This document shows positions 7,658 through 16,707 of a stretch of DNA of 64,000 nucleotides, piece after piece; the first letter of the stretch is position 1; every line of letters starts with the position of its first letter. Position numbers and translations under genes: made by a program. Source of the DNA: Halorubrum salsamenti (GTDB taxonomy: Archaea; Halobacteriota; Halobacteria; Halobacteriales; Haloferacaceae); contig NZ_VCNL01000001.1 in the NCBI RefSeq assembly GCF_007671685.1, forward strand, positions 868,001 to 932,000. The letters are read 5' to 3'. Under the pieces are notes generated by a model, which was not told the origin of the DNA, ran no database searches, and saw nothing but the letters and a program-made list of their open reading frames with translations.

Positions 7658-8782
7658 ATGGCGACCCGCGAGGCCCTCTGGGACTACCGCGACGAGTTCG
7701 GCGACGCCTTCGGGCGCACCTACTTCCGGCGGTTCGGCCCGGGCGTGGCCTCCAGTATCGGGATCGGCACCTACCTCGGCGACCCCACCCTCGCCGTCGA
7801 CGACGCCTACCGCGAGGCGATCGGCCTCGCGCTCCGCTCCGGCGTGAACCACGTCGACACCGCCGTCAACTACCGGTGCGGGCGCGCCGAGCGCGTCGTC
7901 GGCGAGGCGCTCCGGAACTCCCCGATCGACCGCGACGCGGTCGTCGTGGCGACGAAGGGCGGGTTCCTCCCGTTCGACGGCGACCGCCCCGACGACCCCG
8001 CCGAATTCGTCCGCGAGCGGTTCGTCGAGCCCGGGATCGTCGCGCCCGACGACCTCGCAAACGGGGCGCACGCGATCGCGCCGGAGTACCTGGAGTGGTC
8101 GCTCGACCGGTCGCTGGACCGGCTCGGGCTCGACGCGGTCGACTGCTACTACGTCCACAACCCGGAGACGCAGCTGGCGACGCGCTCGCGGGACGCGGTG
8201 TACGATCAACTCGAGGCCGCCTTCGAGCTCCTGGAGCGCCGGCGCGCCGCGGGCGACGTCGGGGCCTACGGCGTCGCGACGTGGGACGCGTTCCGCGTCG
8301 CCGAGGGCGACGAGCGGTACCTCTCGCTCGCCGAGGTGCTCTCGCGGGCCGAGGCCGCCGGCGAGGCGGTCGGTCCCGGCGACGACCACGGGTTCGAGGC
8401 GGTCCAACTCCCCTTCAACGTCGCGATGGCGGACGCGTTCACGCGGCGGAACCAGCGCTCGCCCGGCGGCGACTCCGACGGCGACCCCGACGCGGAGCCG
8501 ATCTCCACCCTGGAGTTCGCCCACGAGGCCGGGCTCTCCGTGGTGACGAGCGCGAGCATCGGACAGGGCGAACTCGCCGTCGAGGGCGCGATCCCGGCCG
8601 ACGTCGACGCCACGCTCGCGGGCGAGACCCCGGCCCAGCGCGCGCTCAACTTCGCTCGGAGCGCGCCGGGGGTCACCTCCTCGCTCGTCGGCGCGAGCGA
8701 CGTCGACCACCTCCGCGAGAACGTCGCCGCCGGAACCTTCGACCCCCTCGGCGCGTCGGCGTTCGACGCGGTGTTCGAGTGA
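7658..8782 (+). CDS. Aldo/keto reductase family oxidoreductase
   Basis: A 374-residue (beta/alpha)8 oxidoreductase. The AKR tetrad can be placed: Asp and Tyr in NHVDTAVNYRCGRAE, Lys in VVVATKGGF, and His in CYYVHNPET. The C-terminal NADP-binding part includes GLSVVTSASIGQGEL and a typical end, RSAPGVTSSLVGASDVDHLRENVAA. The substrate is unknown; the family reduces aldehydes and ketones or acts on sugars. The protein is slightly long for the family because of insertions around residues 185-285, one of them a Gly/Asp-rich loop. It sits between lipoprotein genes on the same strand, with 33-60 base gaps, and may share their transcript. Confidence 0.85.
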   Translation: MATREALWDYRDEFGDAFGRTYFRRFGPGVASSIGIGTYLGDPTLAVDDAYREAIGLALRSGVNHVDTAVNYRCGRAERVVGEALRNSPIDRDAVVVATKGGFLPFDGDRPDDPAEFVRERFVEPGIVAPDDLANGAHAIAPEYLEWSLDRSLDRLGLDAVDCYYVHNPETQLATRSRDAVYDQLEAAFELLERRRAAGDVGAYGVATWDAFRVAEGDERYLSLAEVLSRAEAAGEAVGPGDDHGFEAVQLPFNVAMADAFTRRNQRSPGGDSDGDPDAEPISTLEFAHEAGLSVVTSASIGQGELAVEGAIPADVDATLAGETPAQRALNFARSAPGVTSSLVGASDVDHLRENVAAGTFDPLGASAFDAVFE

Positions 8783-8842
8783 GTATCGGGCGACGACCGG
8801 GCCGGCAAAAGACGTTTGTCGGGACCGGCCCAAGCCGGCGTC

Positions 8843-9631
8843 ATGTCCCCCACGCGGCGAGCCCTCCTCCGGAGCGCGTCGCTCGGTGCGCTCGCGCTCG
8901 GCGGCTGTCTCGGCACCGAGACGCGACGTGGCGACGACTCGGGTCCGGCGTCCGAATCGACATCGACCGCTGGCAGAGACGGCGATCCGACCGTGCTGAA
9001 GGTCCGGAACCCCGGCGGCGAGGCGGCCCTCGTCGACCTCGCCGTCGAGAGCGACGGTGATGGCGACGCTGACAGCGAGAACGACGAGACCGGCGACACC
9101 GACCCCGCCCCGATCGGGCGCGAACTCGTGACGAACGCCGACCGGGCGGCCGAGCTGACGGTCGCCCCGGGCGTCGCCGAGGCGGACCGCTCGCGGGTCC
9201 GGTCGTTCCTCGACGACACCGACTACGAGACGGAGACGGTGTTCGTCGCCCGCGCCGGGATCAGGTCGTGTTACCGGTTCCGGATCCGGTCGGTCTCGTG
9301 GGAGCCGGGCCACGTCGAGTACGGGTACTGCCGCGAGCTCCGACCGCCCGACGCGGCCTGCGAGGCCGACGCGCGCGACGCGGTCGGGCTCCTCTTCCGG
9401 CTGCCCGCCGCGCTTCGGTCGCCGCTCTCCGGGTCCGGATCGAGCGGGCACTCCCCCTGCCGGGCCGTCGGGACGGGGTACGACCGGATCGACGCGAACG
9501 CGACCGTCCCGGGGAGCGACGCGGCGCTCGGCGGGACCGGGGACGGCGAGACCGGGGACGGCGAGACCGGCGACGACGGGGCGGCGGACGCCGAAGCGAC
9601 GAGCGGCGAGACCGGGGGTGACGGCTCGTGA
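8843..9631 (+). CDS. Tat lipoprotein, haloarchaeal, function unknown
   Basis: The ATG that opens MSPTRRALLRSASLGALALG was chosen because it places a twin-arginine motif directly before a hydrophobic run ending in LGGC (Cys22), a Tat lipobox. A start nine codons earlier would spoil the signal peptide. The 262-residue product has an acidic, Asp/Glu-rich low-complexity stretch (about 65-90), a folded middle with cysteines in RSCYRFRIRSV, EYGYCREL and AACEAD (possible disulfides outside the cell), and a Gly-Asp-Gly-Glu-Thr repeat tail. Its stop overlaps the next lipoprotein's start by four bases, so the two are translationally coupled. Confidence 0.75.
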   Translation: MSPTRRALLRSASLGALALGGCLGTETRRGDDSGPASESTSTAGRDGDPTVLKVRNPGGEAALVDLAVESDGDGDADSENDETGDTDPAPIGRELVTNADRAAELTVAPGVAEADRSRVRSFLDDTDYETETVFVARAGIRSCYRFRIRSVSWEPGHVEYGYCRELRPPDAACEADARDAVGLLFRLPAALRSPLSGSGSSGHSPCRAVGTGYDRIDANATVPGSDAALGGTGDGETGDGETGDDGAADAEATSGETGGDGS

Positions 9632-10980
9632 CGCGACGCCTCACCCGCCGCGGCGCGCTGGCGGCCGCCGGCGCGCTGGCGTTCGGCGGCTGTCTCGACG
9701 GCGACCGCGACCGCGGCCGAGGGTTCTGGGACGACCCCCCGTCGCTCGACACGAGCGGGGCGTCGAGAGCGATCGGGACGCCCGTTCCCGACCGCCCGCG
9801 GCTCGTCCCCGTCTCGATCGAGACCGAGGTCTCGGCGGCGCTCGCCGACCGCGTCGACCGACTGCTCGGACCGGTCCCCGACCCGCTGACTGCGGAGACG
9901 CTCCCGAACGGGGCGATCCGCGAGCGGATCACGGGGGCGCGCGACGCCGCCCGCGACGCGCTCCCCGCGCCCGGGGAGTCGCTCACGCCGCACCGGCGAG
10001 CGGAGCGCTTTGCGACCGCGCGCGGCCACGCCGCGACCGCGGCCGGCACGTGGGCGGGCGTGACGACCGAGGGCGACCCGGGAGCGGTGACCGCGGATGT
10101 GGGGACCGTCCGGAATCGGGCCGCCGAGACGCTGGAGACTCTCCCCGGGACCGCGTCGGACCCCCTCGCCGGAGCGGGGGTGTACGGCCCGATCGAGCGC
10201 CGGCTCGACACGGCGCGCCGCCGGGACCTCGTCGGCGGGTCCGCGGGCGTCGCGGACAGCGCGAACCCCCTTCGAGCCGGGGAGACCGTCGGCGACATCG
10301 AACGGGTGCAGTCGCACGTCGAGGTCGGTCGGCACCTCCGCGACCGATACCGGGAGTCGCTCGCGGAGCCCCAGGCGGTCGACGCGCCGCTTCGCCGGGC
10401 GGCCGAGCGTCTCGGGGGCGCGATCGGCGACCGGCTTCGGGAGCTTCACGGCGGCGACACCGACCGACTCAGAGGGATTCCCGGGGCGGACGCGTTCCTC
10501 GACGACCGGCCGGTCGCGCGCGACGCGCCCAGCGTCTCGCTCCTGTCTCGCGCGAGCTACCGGACCTTCGAGGACCTCCGGTTCGATCCGGTCCCGATCG
10601 ACGACTGGACCCCGGATCACCCGGCGACGGCGCTCACCCGAACGGCGCTCGCTCGGGTTCGGCTCCGCGCGCTCGACGCCCTCGCTGTACGGATCGAGGG
10701 CGGGGAGACGATGTTTCCGGCGGACACCGCCGATATCGAGGATGCCCGCGACGCCGCGATCCGGTCGGTGGAACTGCTCTCGACGAACCCGAACCCGCTG
10801 GCGCGCTGGCTCGGGGGCCGGTTCCGGTCTCTGTTCGACGAGCGGGACGCCGCGCTGGCGCGGAGCGATCCCCGGGTTCGCGCCGTCGTCGAGGCGTTCG
10901 GGACGTACCGGTGGATCGAACTGGTCACCGAGGAGGCGGCCCCCGTACTGGCGTCGATCAGCGACGCGATCGGGTCGTAG
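9628..10980 (+). CDS. Tat lipoprotein, helical, function unknown
   Basis: The GTG start overlaps the previous stop (GTGA), giving MTRRLTRRGALAAAGALAFG followed by GC: a twin-arginine signal with lipobox FGGC (Cys22). The mature 429-residue part is predicted from composition to be mostly alpha-helical, with many evenly spaced Arg, Leu and Ala (for example ALADRVDRLLGPVPDPL and SLFDERDAALARSDPRVRAVVEAF) and no cysteine after the lipid anchor. It resembles no family I can name. Its tight coupling to the upstream lipoprotein suggests that the two act together on the outer membrane face. Confidence 0.75.
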   Translation: MTRRLTRRGALAAAGALAFGGCLDGDRDRGRGFWDDPPSLDTSGASRAIGTPVPDRPRLVPVSIETEVSAALADRVDRLLGPVPDPLTAETLPNGAIRERITGARDAARDALPAPGESLTPHRRAERFATARGHAATAAGTWAGVTTEGDPGAVTADVGTVRNRAAETLETLPGTASDPLAGAGVYGPIERRLDTARRRDLVGGSAGVADSANPLRAGETVGDIERVQSHVEVGRHLRDRYRESLAEPQAVDAPLRRAAERLGGAIGDRLRELHGGDTDRLRGIPGADAFLDDRPVARDAPSVSLLSRASYRTFEDLRFDPVPIDDWTPDHPATALTRTALARVRLRALDALAVRIEGGETMFPADTADIEDARDAAIRSVELLSTNPNPLARWLGGRFRSLFDERDAALARSDPRVRAVVEAFGTYRWIELVTEEAAPVLASISDAIGS

Positions 10981-11083
10981 ACCTCCCGTACCGGGAGAGA
11001 AGAGGGAACACTCGGGCGAACGAGAAAAGCGGGGGAGCGGTGACGCCGGTTTCGATGACGGTGCGACGAGAGACCGAGAGGCG

Positions 11084-11254
11084 TCAGCGCAGCTCTTTAA
11101 ACGTGGCCTCGCACTCGGGGCAGACGCGGACGGAGAACACCTCGTCCGGGTCGTTCTTCTTTTTAAGGACTTTCTCGCAGTCGGCACAGTTCAGCCGCTC
11201 GTAGGTGTCCTTGAACAGGTCGCCGTCGCGAAGCCCCTTCCGCGTCGATTTCAT
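11084..11254 (-). CDS. 56-residue zinc-ribbon micro-protein (HVO_0758-like)
   Basis: A complete 56-residue protein starting MKSTRKGLRDGDLFKDTYER. Two CxxC knuckles (C23/C26 and C45/C48, in NCADCEK and VCPECEA) flank a basic KKKNDPDEV linker and would hold one zinc ion. Length, spacing and the MKSTRKGLRDG opening match my memory of Haloferax HVO_0758, a small zinc-finger protein of known fold whose role is still unclear. The longer open frame upstream is not supported. It is transcribed away from the MFS gene. Confidence 0.85.
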   Translation of the reverse strand: MKSTRKGLRDGDLFKDTYERLNCADCEKVLKKKNDPDEVFSVRVCPECEATFKELR

Positions 11255-11372
11255 GGCTCGAAGTTGATCGCGTGACCGTATAAAAACCCCGTACGACGCC
11301 GGTCGGACACCTCGGATCGATCGGACGGGTCGCTTTCGCAACCCTTGTCTCCCGCCGCCGACAACGACGCCC

Positions 11373-12557
11373 GTGTCACGGAGTCGGCTGTTCGGGTCGC
11401 TGTGTGCGATCGTCTTCCTCGCCAACTTCGCGCGGGTCGTGTTCGCACCGCTCGTGGGCGAGTTCATCGGCGAGTTCGCGATCGGCGAGGGGACCGCGGG
11501 ACTGATCGTCACGCTCGCGTGGCTCGGCTCGGCGGCCCCGCGGCTCCCGGCGGGCTGGGCGCTCACGCGTTTCTCCCGGCAGTTCGTGGTCCTCGTCTCG
11601 GGGGCGATGCTGACGCTCGGCGCGCTCGGCGTCGCGCTCGCGCCGGGCGTGCCGACGCTGATGCTCGCCACGTTCGCGATCGGCTTGGCGTCCGGCGTCT
11701 ACTTCGTCGCCGCGAACCCGCTCATCGCGGAGCTGTTCCCGACCCGTGTCGGGCGCGTGATGGGCGTCCACGGGATGGCGAGCCAGCTCGCCGCCGTCGC
11801 CGCCGCGCCGGTCGTCACGGTCGCGCTCTGGTACGACTGGCGGTTCGCCTTCTACGGGCTCGCCGCCGCCGCCGCCGCCTCCACCGTCGTCTTCGCCGCT
11901 TTCGCCCGTCGGACGGACCTCCCGAACGCCGGCGCGGGCGACACCGACTTCGTCGCCGGCGTGCTCACGGAGTGGAAACTGATTCTGGCGGGCGTCGTGC
12001 TGATGGGACTCACGAGCTTCGTCTGGCAGGGCCTGTTCAACTTCTACGAGCTGTACATGATCGACAAGGGGCTTCCGCCGTCGACCGCGCGGAACCTGCT
12101 GACGGTGATCTTCGCCGCGGGCGTCCCGGCGTTCCTCGTCTCCGGCGACCTCGCCGACCGGCTCCCGCATATCCCGTACCTGCTCGGGATCGTGTCGACG
12201 TTCCTCGGCGGCGTCGTCCTCGTGGTCGCCTCCTCGGGGGTGGCCGCAGTCGTCGCCGCCAGCGTCGTCGTCGGCTTCACGATCCACATGCTGTTTCCCG
12301 CCGGCGACACCTACCTGCTCGCGTCGCTGCCGGACGAGTCGCGGGCGTCGGCGTACGCCGTCTTCTCCGCCGGGATGATGACGACGCAGGCGGCCGGCTC
12401 GTGGGTCGTCGGCGAGGCGATCGAGGCCGGCGCCGGCTACGACGCGGTGTTCCTCTCGCTCGCGGGGGGACTCGCGCTCGTCGTCGTCGCGTACGCGGTT
12501 CTGGAGCGGCTCGGTCGGGTTCCCGGGGGCGCCGCGGACACGGAGCACGCGGCCTGA
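11373..12557 (+). CDS. MFS transporter
   Basis: A 394-residue protein with about twelve hydrophobic helices. Two six-helix halves are separated by a charged loop near residues 175-195. The loop between helices 2 and 3 (LPAGWALTRFSRQFVVLVSG) and the helix-5 region fit the major facilitator fold of the nitrate/sialate-permease-like haloarchaeal carriers. The start is GTG, giving MSRSRLFGSLCAIVFLANFAR. The substrate cannot be read from the sequence. It stands alone, divergent from the zinc micro-protein, with an about 100-base gap before the next operon. Confidence 0.8.
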   Translation: MSRSRLFGSLCAIVFLANFARVVFAPLVGEFIGEFAIGEGTAGLIVTLAWLGSAAPRLPAGWALTRFSRQFVVLVSGAMLTLGALGVALAPGVPTLMLATFAIGLASGVYFVAANPLIAELFPTRVGRVMGVHGMASQLAAVAAAPVVTVALWYDWRFAFYGLAAAAAASTVVFAAFARRTDLPNAGAGDTDFVAGVLTEWKLILAGVVLMGLTSFVWQGLFNFYELYMIDKGLPPSTARNLLTVIFAAGVPAFLVSGDLADRLPHIPYLLGIVSTFLGGVVLVVASSGVAAVVAASVVVGFTIHMLFPAGDTYLLASLPDESRASAYAVFSAGMMTTQAAGSWVVGEAIEAGAGYDAVFLSLAGGLALVVVAYAVLERLGRVPGGAADTEHAA

Positions 12558-12656
12558 CCGGTCCTCCCCGCGGTTCGATCGACGGCTCCCCGCCGGACCG
12601 GCACGGGAGCACGGGTATCGCACCTATTTAGGGCGTCCCGCCCGTGTAACGGATAG

Positions 12657-13850
12657 ATGGAGTACGTTCAAGAGCGCGTGACCACGCTGCACGCGTTGAC
12701 CGACCACCGGCCGGACGCCCCGACCGGCCGAGCGGCGGTCGTCGTGCCGATGACGGAGCGCGAGTACGGGACGCTCGCGGCCGATCGGGTCCTGACGGCG
12801 CTGGAGACGGTCGATCCCGCCCGCGTCGTCGTTCCCCTCCGCGCCCCCGCCGAGCGCGTCGGGCCCTTCGCCGACTGGCTCGACGGCTTCGACGTGAGCG
12901 TGGAGCCGCTCTGGTGCGGCGGGCCGCGGCTCACGGATCTGCTCGCGGCTCGCGGGCTCGACGGGGACCGCGGGAAGGGCCGAGACGTGTGGCTCGGGCT
13001 CGGCCGCGCCTTGGAGGAGGAGTTCGTCGTCGTCCACGACGCCGACACGAAGACCTACTCGCCCGCCTTCGTCAACCGATTGCTGTTCCCGCTCGCGCGC
13101 GGTCACGACTTCTCGAAGGGGTACTACGCCCGCGTCGAGGACGGGTCGCTGTACGGGCGGCTGTTCCGGCTGTTCTTCAGACCGCTGGTCCGCGCGCTCG
13201 CCGACGCGACCGAGCGCCGCGATCCCGGTGTTCTGGAGTACCTCGACGCGTTCCGCTACGCGCTCGCCGGGGAGTTCGCGGCGACGACCGACCTCGTCTC
13301 GCGGCTCCGCGTCCAGCGCGGCTGGGGGCTGGAGGTCGGGACCCTCGGCGAGGCGTTCGCGCACGCCGGCTTCGCCGAGAGCGCGCAGGTGGATCTGGGG
13401 CGGTACGAGCACGACCACCGCTCCGTCGACGGCCCGACCGGGCTCGCCGACATGAGTCGGGCGGTCGGCGAGGCGACCCTGCGCGCGGTCGAGGGCGCCG
13501 GCGTCGCGGTCGAGTACGACGCGCTCGCCGACCGCTACCGCGAGGCGGCCGGCGGGCTGATCCGCGGCTACGAGACGGACGCCGCGTTCAACGACCTCGA
13601 CTACGACCGCACGGCCGAACGCGATCAGGTCGAGACGTACGCCGACGCGCTCGGCGAGCCGGGACCGGACACCCGCCTGCCGGCGTGGCGCGACGCTCCC
13701 GTCACGCCCGCCGAGGTCGCCGACGCGGCGCGGGCCGACCTCGCGGCCGTGCGGGAGGGAGGCTCGAGACGGGCGAGCCGAAAGCCGGGGGAGGCCGACC
13801 GCGTGCGACCCGCGGACCCGAGCGCCGACGCGGCGCCGGGGGAGGACTGA
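12657..13850 (+). CDS. GT81-like glycosyltransferase (glucosyl-3-phosphoglycerate synthase type)
   Basis: A 397-residue retaining glycosyltransferase-like protein. The nucleotide-sugar site is seen as VVVHDADTKTYSPAFVNRLL (DxD-type), followed by HDFSKGYYARV. The acceptor region (FRYALAGEFAATTDLVSRLR, then GWGLEVGTLGEAF) mirrors the LAGE and GxGVE motifs of GpgS/MpgS. Those enzymes join a sugar to 3-phosphoglycerate on the way to glucosyl- or mannosylglycerate, which are compatible solutes. Whether this haloarchaeal branch keeps that substrate is not known. The C-terminal about 40 residues are charged and low-complexity. The next gene starts 3 bases after its stop, in the same operon. Confidence 0.75.
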   Translation: MEYVQERVTTLHALTDHRPDAPTGRAAVVVPMTEREYGTLAADRVLTALETVDPARVVVPLRAPAERVGPFADWLDGFDVSVEPLWCGGPRLTDLLAARGLDGDRGKGRDVWLGLGRALEEEFVVVHDADTKTYSPAFVNRLLFPLARGHDFSKGYYARVEDGSLYGRLFRLFFRPLVRALADATERRDPGVLEYLDAFRYALAGEFAATTDLVSRLRVQRGWGLEVGTLGEAFAHAGFAESAQVDLGRYEHDHRSVDGPTGLADMSRAVGEATLRAVEGAGVAVEYDALADRYREAAGGLIRGYETDAAFNDLDYDRTAERDQVETYADALGEPGPDTRLPAWRDAPVTPAEVADAARADLAAVREGGSRRASRKPGEADRVRPADPSADAAPGED

Positions 13851-13853
13851 CCG

Positions 13854-14447
13854 ATGGGAGACCGGCCCGACGGGTCCGAGGGCGACGCTCCCAGCGTCGC
13901 CGCCCGCGACGACCTCGCCGGCGTCGTCGACCTGTTCGAGTGGCTCACCCGCGAGGAGCTGTCGGAGGCGCTCTCGGAGCTCGCTTTCAAACGGCGCTCC
14001 GAGGTCGACGACGACGCCATCGCCGCCGCCATCGACGTCGCGGTCGCGGAGTACGCGCTCGTCCCCGCGCCGCCCGCGGCGCTCTCTGAGGCCGGAGCGG
14101 GGGGCGCGCCGGAAGCGGTGGCTGATCCCGCCGGCCTCGACGAGGAGGGTGACACCGACAACGCCGACGCGGTCGCCCTCGCGGTCGGCCCGGCGGCGTT
14201 CCCCTCGCTGCCGGCGGACGCCGAGGACCTCCCGCACATCCTCGACGTTCCCGAGCGCGACGTGGACCGCGAGACGCTCTCCGAGGCGGTGGTAGAGCGG
14301 CTGTCCGAAGACGCGGTGACCGCGATCGGAGCGGGCGACGCGGAGCGGCTGGAGGTCCTCGCCGACGTGACCTACGACATCGAGGCGTGGGCGCCCGTCG
14401 ACGCCGGGGACATCCGCGATCGGATCGTCGACGAACTGGACGGGTAG
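13854..14447 (+). CDS. Haloarchaeal conserved acidic protein, function unknown
   Basis: A 197-residue, very acidic protein. The N-terminal part (about 20-65) holds LFEWLTREELSEALSELAFK, resembling a helical bundle. A Gly/Ala-rich linker follows, and a second conserved-looking block begins at PSLPADAEDLPHILDVPE and ends in an amphipathic helix (IRDRIVDELDG). It lacks membrane segments and metal motifs. It begins 3 bases after the glycosyltransferase gene and probably works with it or simply shares its mRNA. I know this type only as an uncharacterised haloarchaeal family. Confidence 0.65.
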   Translation: MGDRPDGSEGDAPSVAARDDLAGVVDLFEWLTREELSEALSELAFKRRSEVDDDAIAAAIDVAVAEYALVPAPPAALSEAGAGGAPEAVADPAGLDEEGDTDNADAVALAVGPAAFPSLPADAEDLPHILDVPERDVDRETLSEAVVERLSEDAVTAIGAGDAERLEVLADVTYDIEAWAPVDAGDIRDRIVDELDG

Positions 14448-14540
14448 GCGTCGCTGCGGCGAGACGACCGCTCCATCGACGACCGCTGACCCCCCGGGGG
14501 AACATCTTTAATGGAACAGAGAGTGTCATTGACGTTGATT

Positions 14541-15542
14541 ATGAAGAAGCTGATCAACGACCCGGACGACGTCGTCGACGAGATGCTGGACGGGATGACC
14601 GCGGCGTACCCGGACCGGCTCCGACGGCTCCCCGACACGCAGGTGGTCGTGCGCGACGACGCGCCGGTAGACGGGAAGGTCGCGCTCGTGACGGGCGGCG
14701 GGAGCGGCCACGAGCCGACCCACGCGGGCTACATCGGCGACGGCATGCTCGACGGGGCGGCCGCGGGCGACGTGTTCTCCTCGCCGACCGCCGACGAGTT
14801 CGAGGAACTGATCGACGCCTGCGACGCGGGCGACGGCGTCCTCGCGATCATCAAGAACTACGAGGGCGACGTGATGAACTTCGAGACCGCCATCGAGCTC
14901 GCCGAGATGGAGGGCGTCGAGGTCGAGAGCGTCGTGGTGAACGACGACGTGGCCGTCGAGGACTCGCTGTACACCTCCGGGCGCCGCGGCGTCTGCGGGA
15001 CGATCCTCGTCCACAAGGCCGCCGGCGCGAAGGCCGCCGAGGGCGCCGACCTCTCGGAGGTCAAACGCGTCGCGGAGAAGGTGATCGACAACGTCGGCAC
15101 GATGGGCACCGCGCTCACCTCGTGTGTCACTCCCGAGAAGGGCGAACCCACCTTCGATCTGGGCGACGACGAGATCGAACTCGGGATCGGGATCCACGGC
15201 GAACCCGGCACCGAGCGCACCGAGCAGATGCCCGCCGACGAGATCACCGACGCGCTGACGGAGGCCGTCCTCGACGACCTCGACCTCGATTCCGGCCAGG
15301 AGGTGCTCACGGTCGTCAACGGGATGGGCGGGACCCCGCAAATGGAGCTGTTCGTCGTCAACCGCCGGCTGCAGGAGCTGCTCGGCGAGCGCGACCTGGA
15401 GGCGTGGGACGCGTGGGTCGGCGACTACATGACCTCGCTCGACATGGCCGGCGCGTCGATCACCGTCTGCGCCGTCGACGACGAGCTGAAGGAGCTGCTC
15501 GGCGCGCCGGCCGACACCCCCGCGCTCACCCGGACGCGATGA
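14541..15542 (+). CDS. dhaK: Dihydroxyacetone kinase subunit DhaK (PTS type)
   Basis: This 333-residue protein is the substrate-binding subunit of PEP-dependent dihydroxyacetone kinase. The signature GGGSGHEPTHAGYIG, the loop GRRGVCGTILVHK and the GIGIHGEPGTER segment (the His that forms the hemiaminal bond with dihydroxyacetone) are all present. The start at MKKLINDPDDVVDEMLDG matches the family; an upstream in-frame ATG would add ten unlikely residues. A TATA-like ctttaat lies about 35 bases upstream. An ATGA overlap couples it to dhaL, and DhaM follows, so the three form one operon. The product, dihydroxyacetone phosphate, enters glycolysis. Confidence 0.93.
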   Translation: MKKLINDPDDVVDEMLDGMTAAYPDRLRRLPDTQVVVRDDAPVDGKVALVTGGGSGHEPTHAGYIGDGMLDGAAAGDVFSSPTADEFEELIDACDAGDGVLAIIKNYEGDVMNFETAIELAEMEGVEVESVVVNDDVAVEDSLYTSGRRGVCGTILVHKAAGAKAAEGADLSEVKRVAEKVIDNVGTMGTALTSCVTPEKGEPTFDLGDDEIELGIGIHGEPGTERTEQMPADEITDALTEAVLDDLDLDSGQEVLTVVNGMGGTPQMELFVVNRRLQELLGERDLEAWDAWVGDYMTSLDMAGASITVCAVDDELKELLGAPADTPALTRTR

Positions 15543-16309
15543 GCGGAGACGAGCCGATCGAGGCCGCCTCCGACGGCGCCGCCGTCGTCGCGGCCGTCGA
15601 GGCGGTCGCCGAGCGCATCGAAGACGAGCGCGCGCACCTCACCGAACTCGACTCCGCCATCGGCGACGCCGACCACGGCGGGAACATGGCCCGCGGGTGG
15701 GCGGCCGCCGCCGAGGCGGCCCGCGACCTCGACGATCCCGACCCCCAAGCGGTCTGTAAGACGGTCGGGAAAACGCTCATGGCCGAGGTCGGCGGGGCCT
15801 CCGGTCCCCTGTTCGGCGGGTCGCTCGTGTTCGCGAGCGCCGAGCTCGACGGCGGGGTCACCGCCGAGAACGCCGTGGCGTTCGCCGAGACCTACCTGGA
15901 GAAGGTCGAGGACCGCGGCGACGCCCGGGTGGGCGACCAGACGATGGTCGACGCGCTGACCCCGGCGGTCCACACGTTCAAGAAGTCGGTCGAGACGGAC
16001 GGCCTCCCGCCGCTCGAAGCGCTCGCGAAGGCGGTCGACGCGGCCGAGCGCGGCGTCGCGTTCACGGTCCCGATCCGGGCCAAGAAGGGCCGCGCCTCCT
16101 ACCTCGGCTGGCGGTCGGTGGGGCATCAGGACCCCGGTGCGACGAGCACGCTGTACATCCTCGAAGAGCTGCTCGCGGTCGCCGCCGCCGCCCTCGACGC
16201 CGAGACCCCCGACGTCGACGCGACCTCGCCGACGATTCCGGACGAGGCGGCGGAGGGCGGCGCGGGCGACGCGGCGGACGCGCCCGACGCCGGCGAGGGA
16301 GGCGACTGA
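15539..16309 (+). CDS. dhaL: Dihydroxyacetone kinase ADP-binding subunit DhaL
   Basis: This 256-residue protein is the nucleotide-binding subunit that passes phosphate from a tightly bound ADP/ATP to dihydroxyacetone held by DhaK. The metal-binding motif is clear in LDSAIGDADHGGNMARG, with GGASGPLFGGSLVFAS and GDQTMVDALTPAV downstream. It is about 45 residues longer than typical DhaL because of an acidic, Ala/Gly-rich C-terminal tail. Its ATG overlaps the dhaK stop and its own stop overlaps the dhaM start (TGATG), showing strong translational coupling. Confidence 0.93.
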   Translation: MSGDEPIEAASDGAAVVAAVEAVAERIEDERAHLTELDSAIGDADHGGNMARGWAAAAEAARDLDDPDPQAVCKTVGKTLMAEVGGASGPLFGGSLVFASAELDGGVTAENAVAFAETYLEKVEDRGDARVGDQTMVDALTPAVHTFKKSVETDGLPPLEALAKAVDAAERGVAFTVPIRAKKGRASYLGWRSVGHQDPGATSTLYILEELLAVAAAALDAETPDVDATSPTIPDEAAEGGAGDAADAPDAGEGGD

Positions 16310-16689
16310 TGGTCGGCCTCGCCGTCGTCTCACACAGTGAGCGCGCCGCCGAGGGGATCGTCGAGGTCGCCGCCGAGATGGCCGGCGACACCCGCATCGA
16401 GCCCGTCGGCGGCGACGGACGGGGGGGGATCGGCACCGTCCCGGACGCGATCGGAGACGCCATCGACGCCGCCGACGACGGCGACGGGGTCGTCGTCCTC
16501 GTCGACCTGGGGAGCGCGGTGATGAACGCCGACGTCGCCGTCGAGATGAGCGACGCGGAGGCCGTCATCGCCGACGCGCCGGTGCTGGAGGGCGCGGTCA
16601 ACGCGGCCGTCGCCGCCACCGACCCGTCCGCCACGCTCGACTCGGTCCGCGAGCAGGCCGAGGCGGCTCGGGGAATGGAGAAGCTCTAG
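16309..16689 (+). CDS. dhaM: PTS-dependent dihydroxyacetone kinase phosphotransferase subunit DhaM
   Basis: A 126-residue EIIA-mannose-like domain. The active histidine is in LAVVSHSERAAEGIVEVA (His9). The conserved VVVLVDLGSAVMNADVAVEM and VLEGAVNAAVAAT follow. It takes phosphate from HPr and rephosphorylates the ADP on DhaL. Unlike E. coli DhaM it has no fused HPr or EI domain; those functions are supplied by the separate ptsH and ptsI genes that face it, with only 18 bases between the stops of dhaM and ptsI. Confidence 0.93.
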   Translation: MVGLAVVSHSERAAEGIVEVAAEMAGDTRIEPVGGDGRGGIGTVPDAIGDAIDAADDGDGVVVLVDLGSAVMNADVAVEMSDAEAVIADAPVLEGAVNAAVAATDPSATLDSVREQAEAARGMEKL

Positions 16690-16707
16690 CGGGAGGACCG
16701 CGGGCGC

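Noticed and set aside
7529-9451. 640-residue minus-strand open frame
   Set aside because: It is antisense to the aldo/keto reductase and a lipoprotein gene, which carry clear motifs; the frame is low-complexity.
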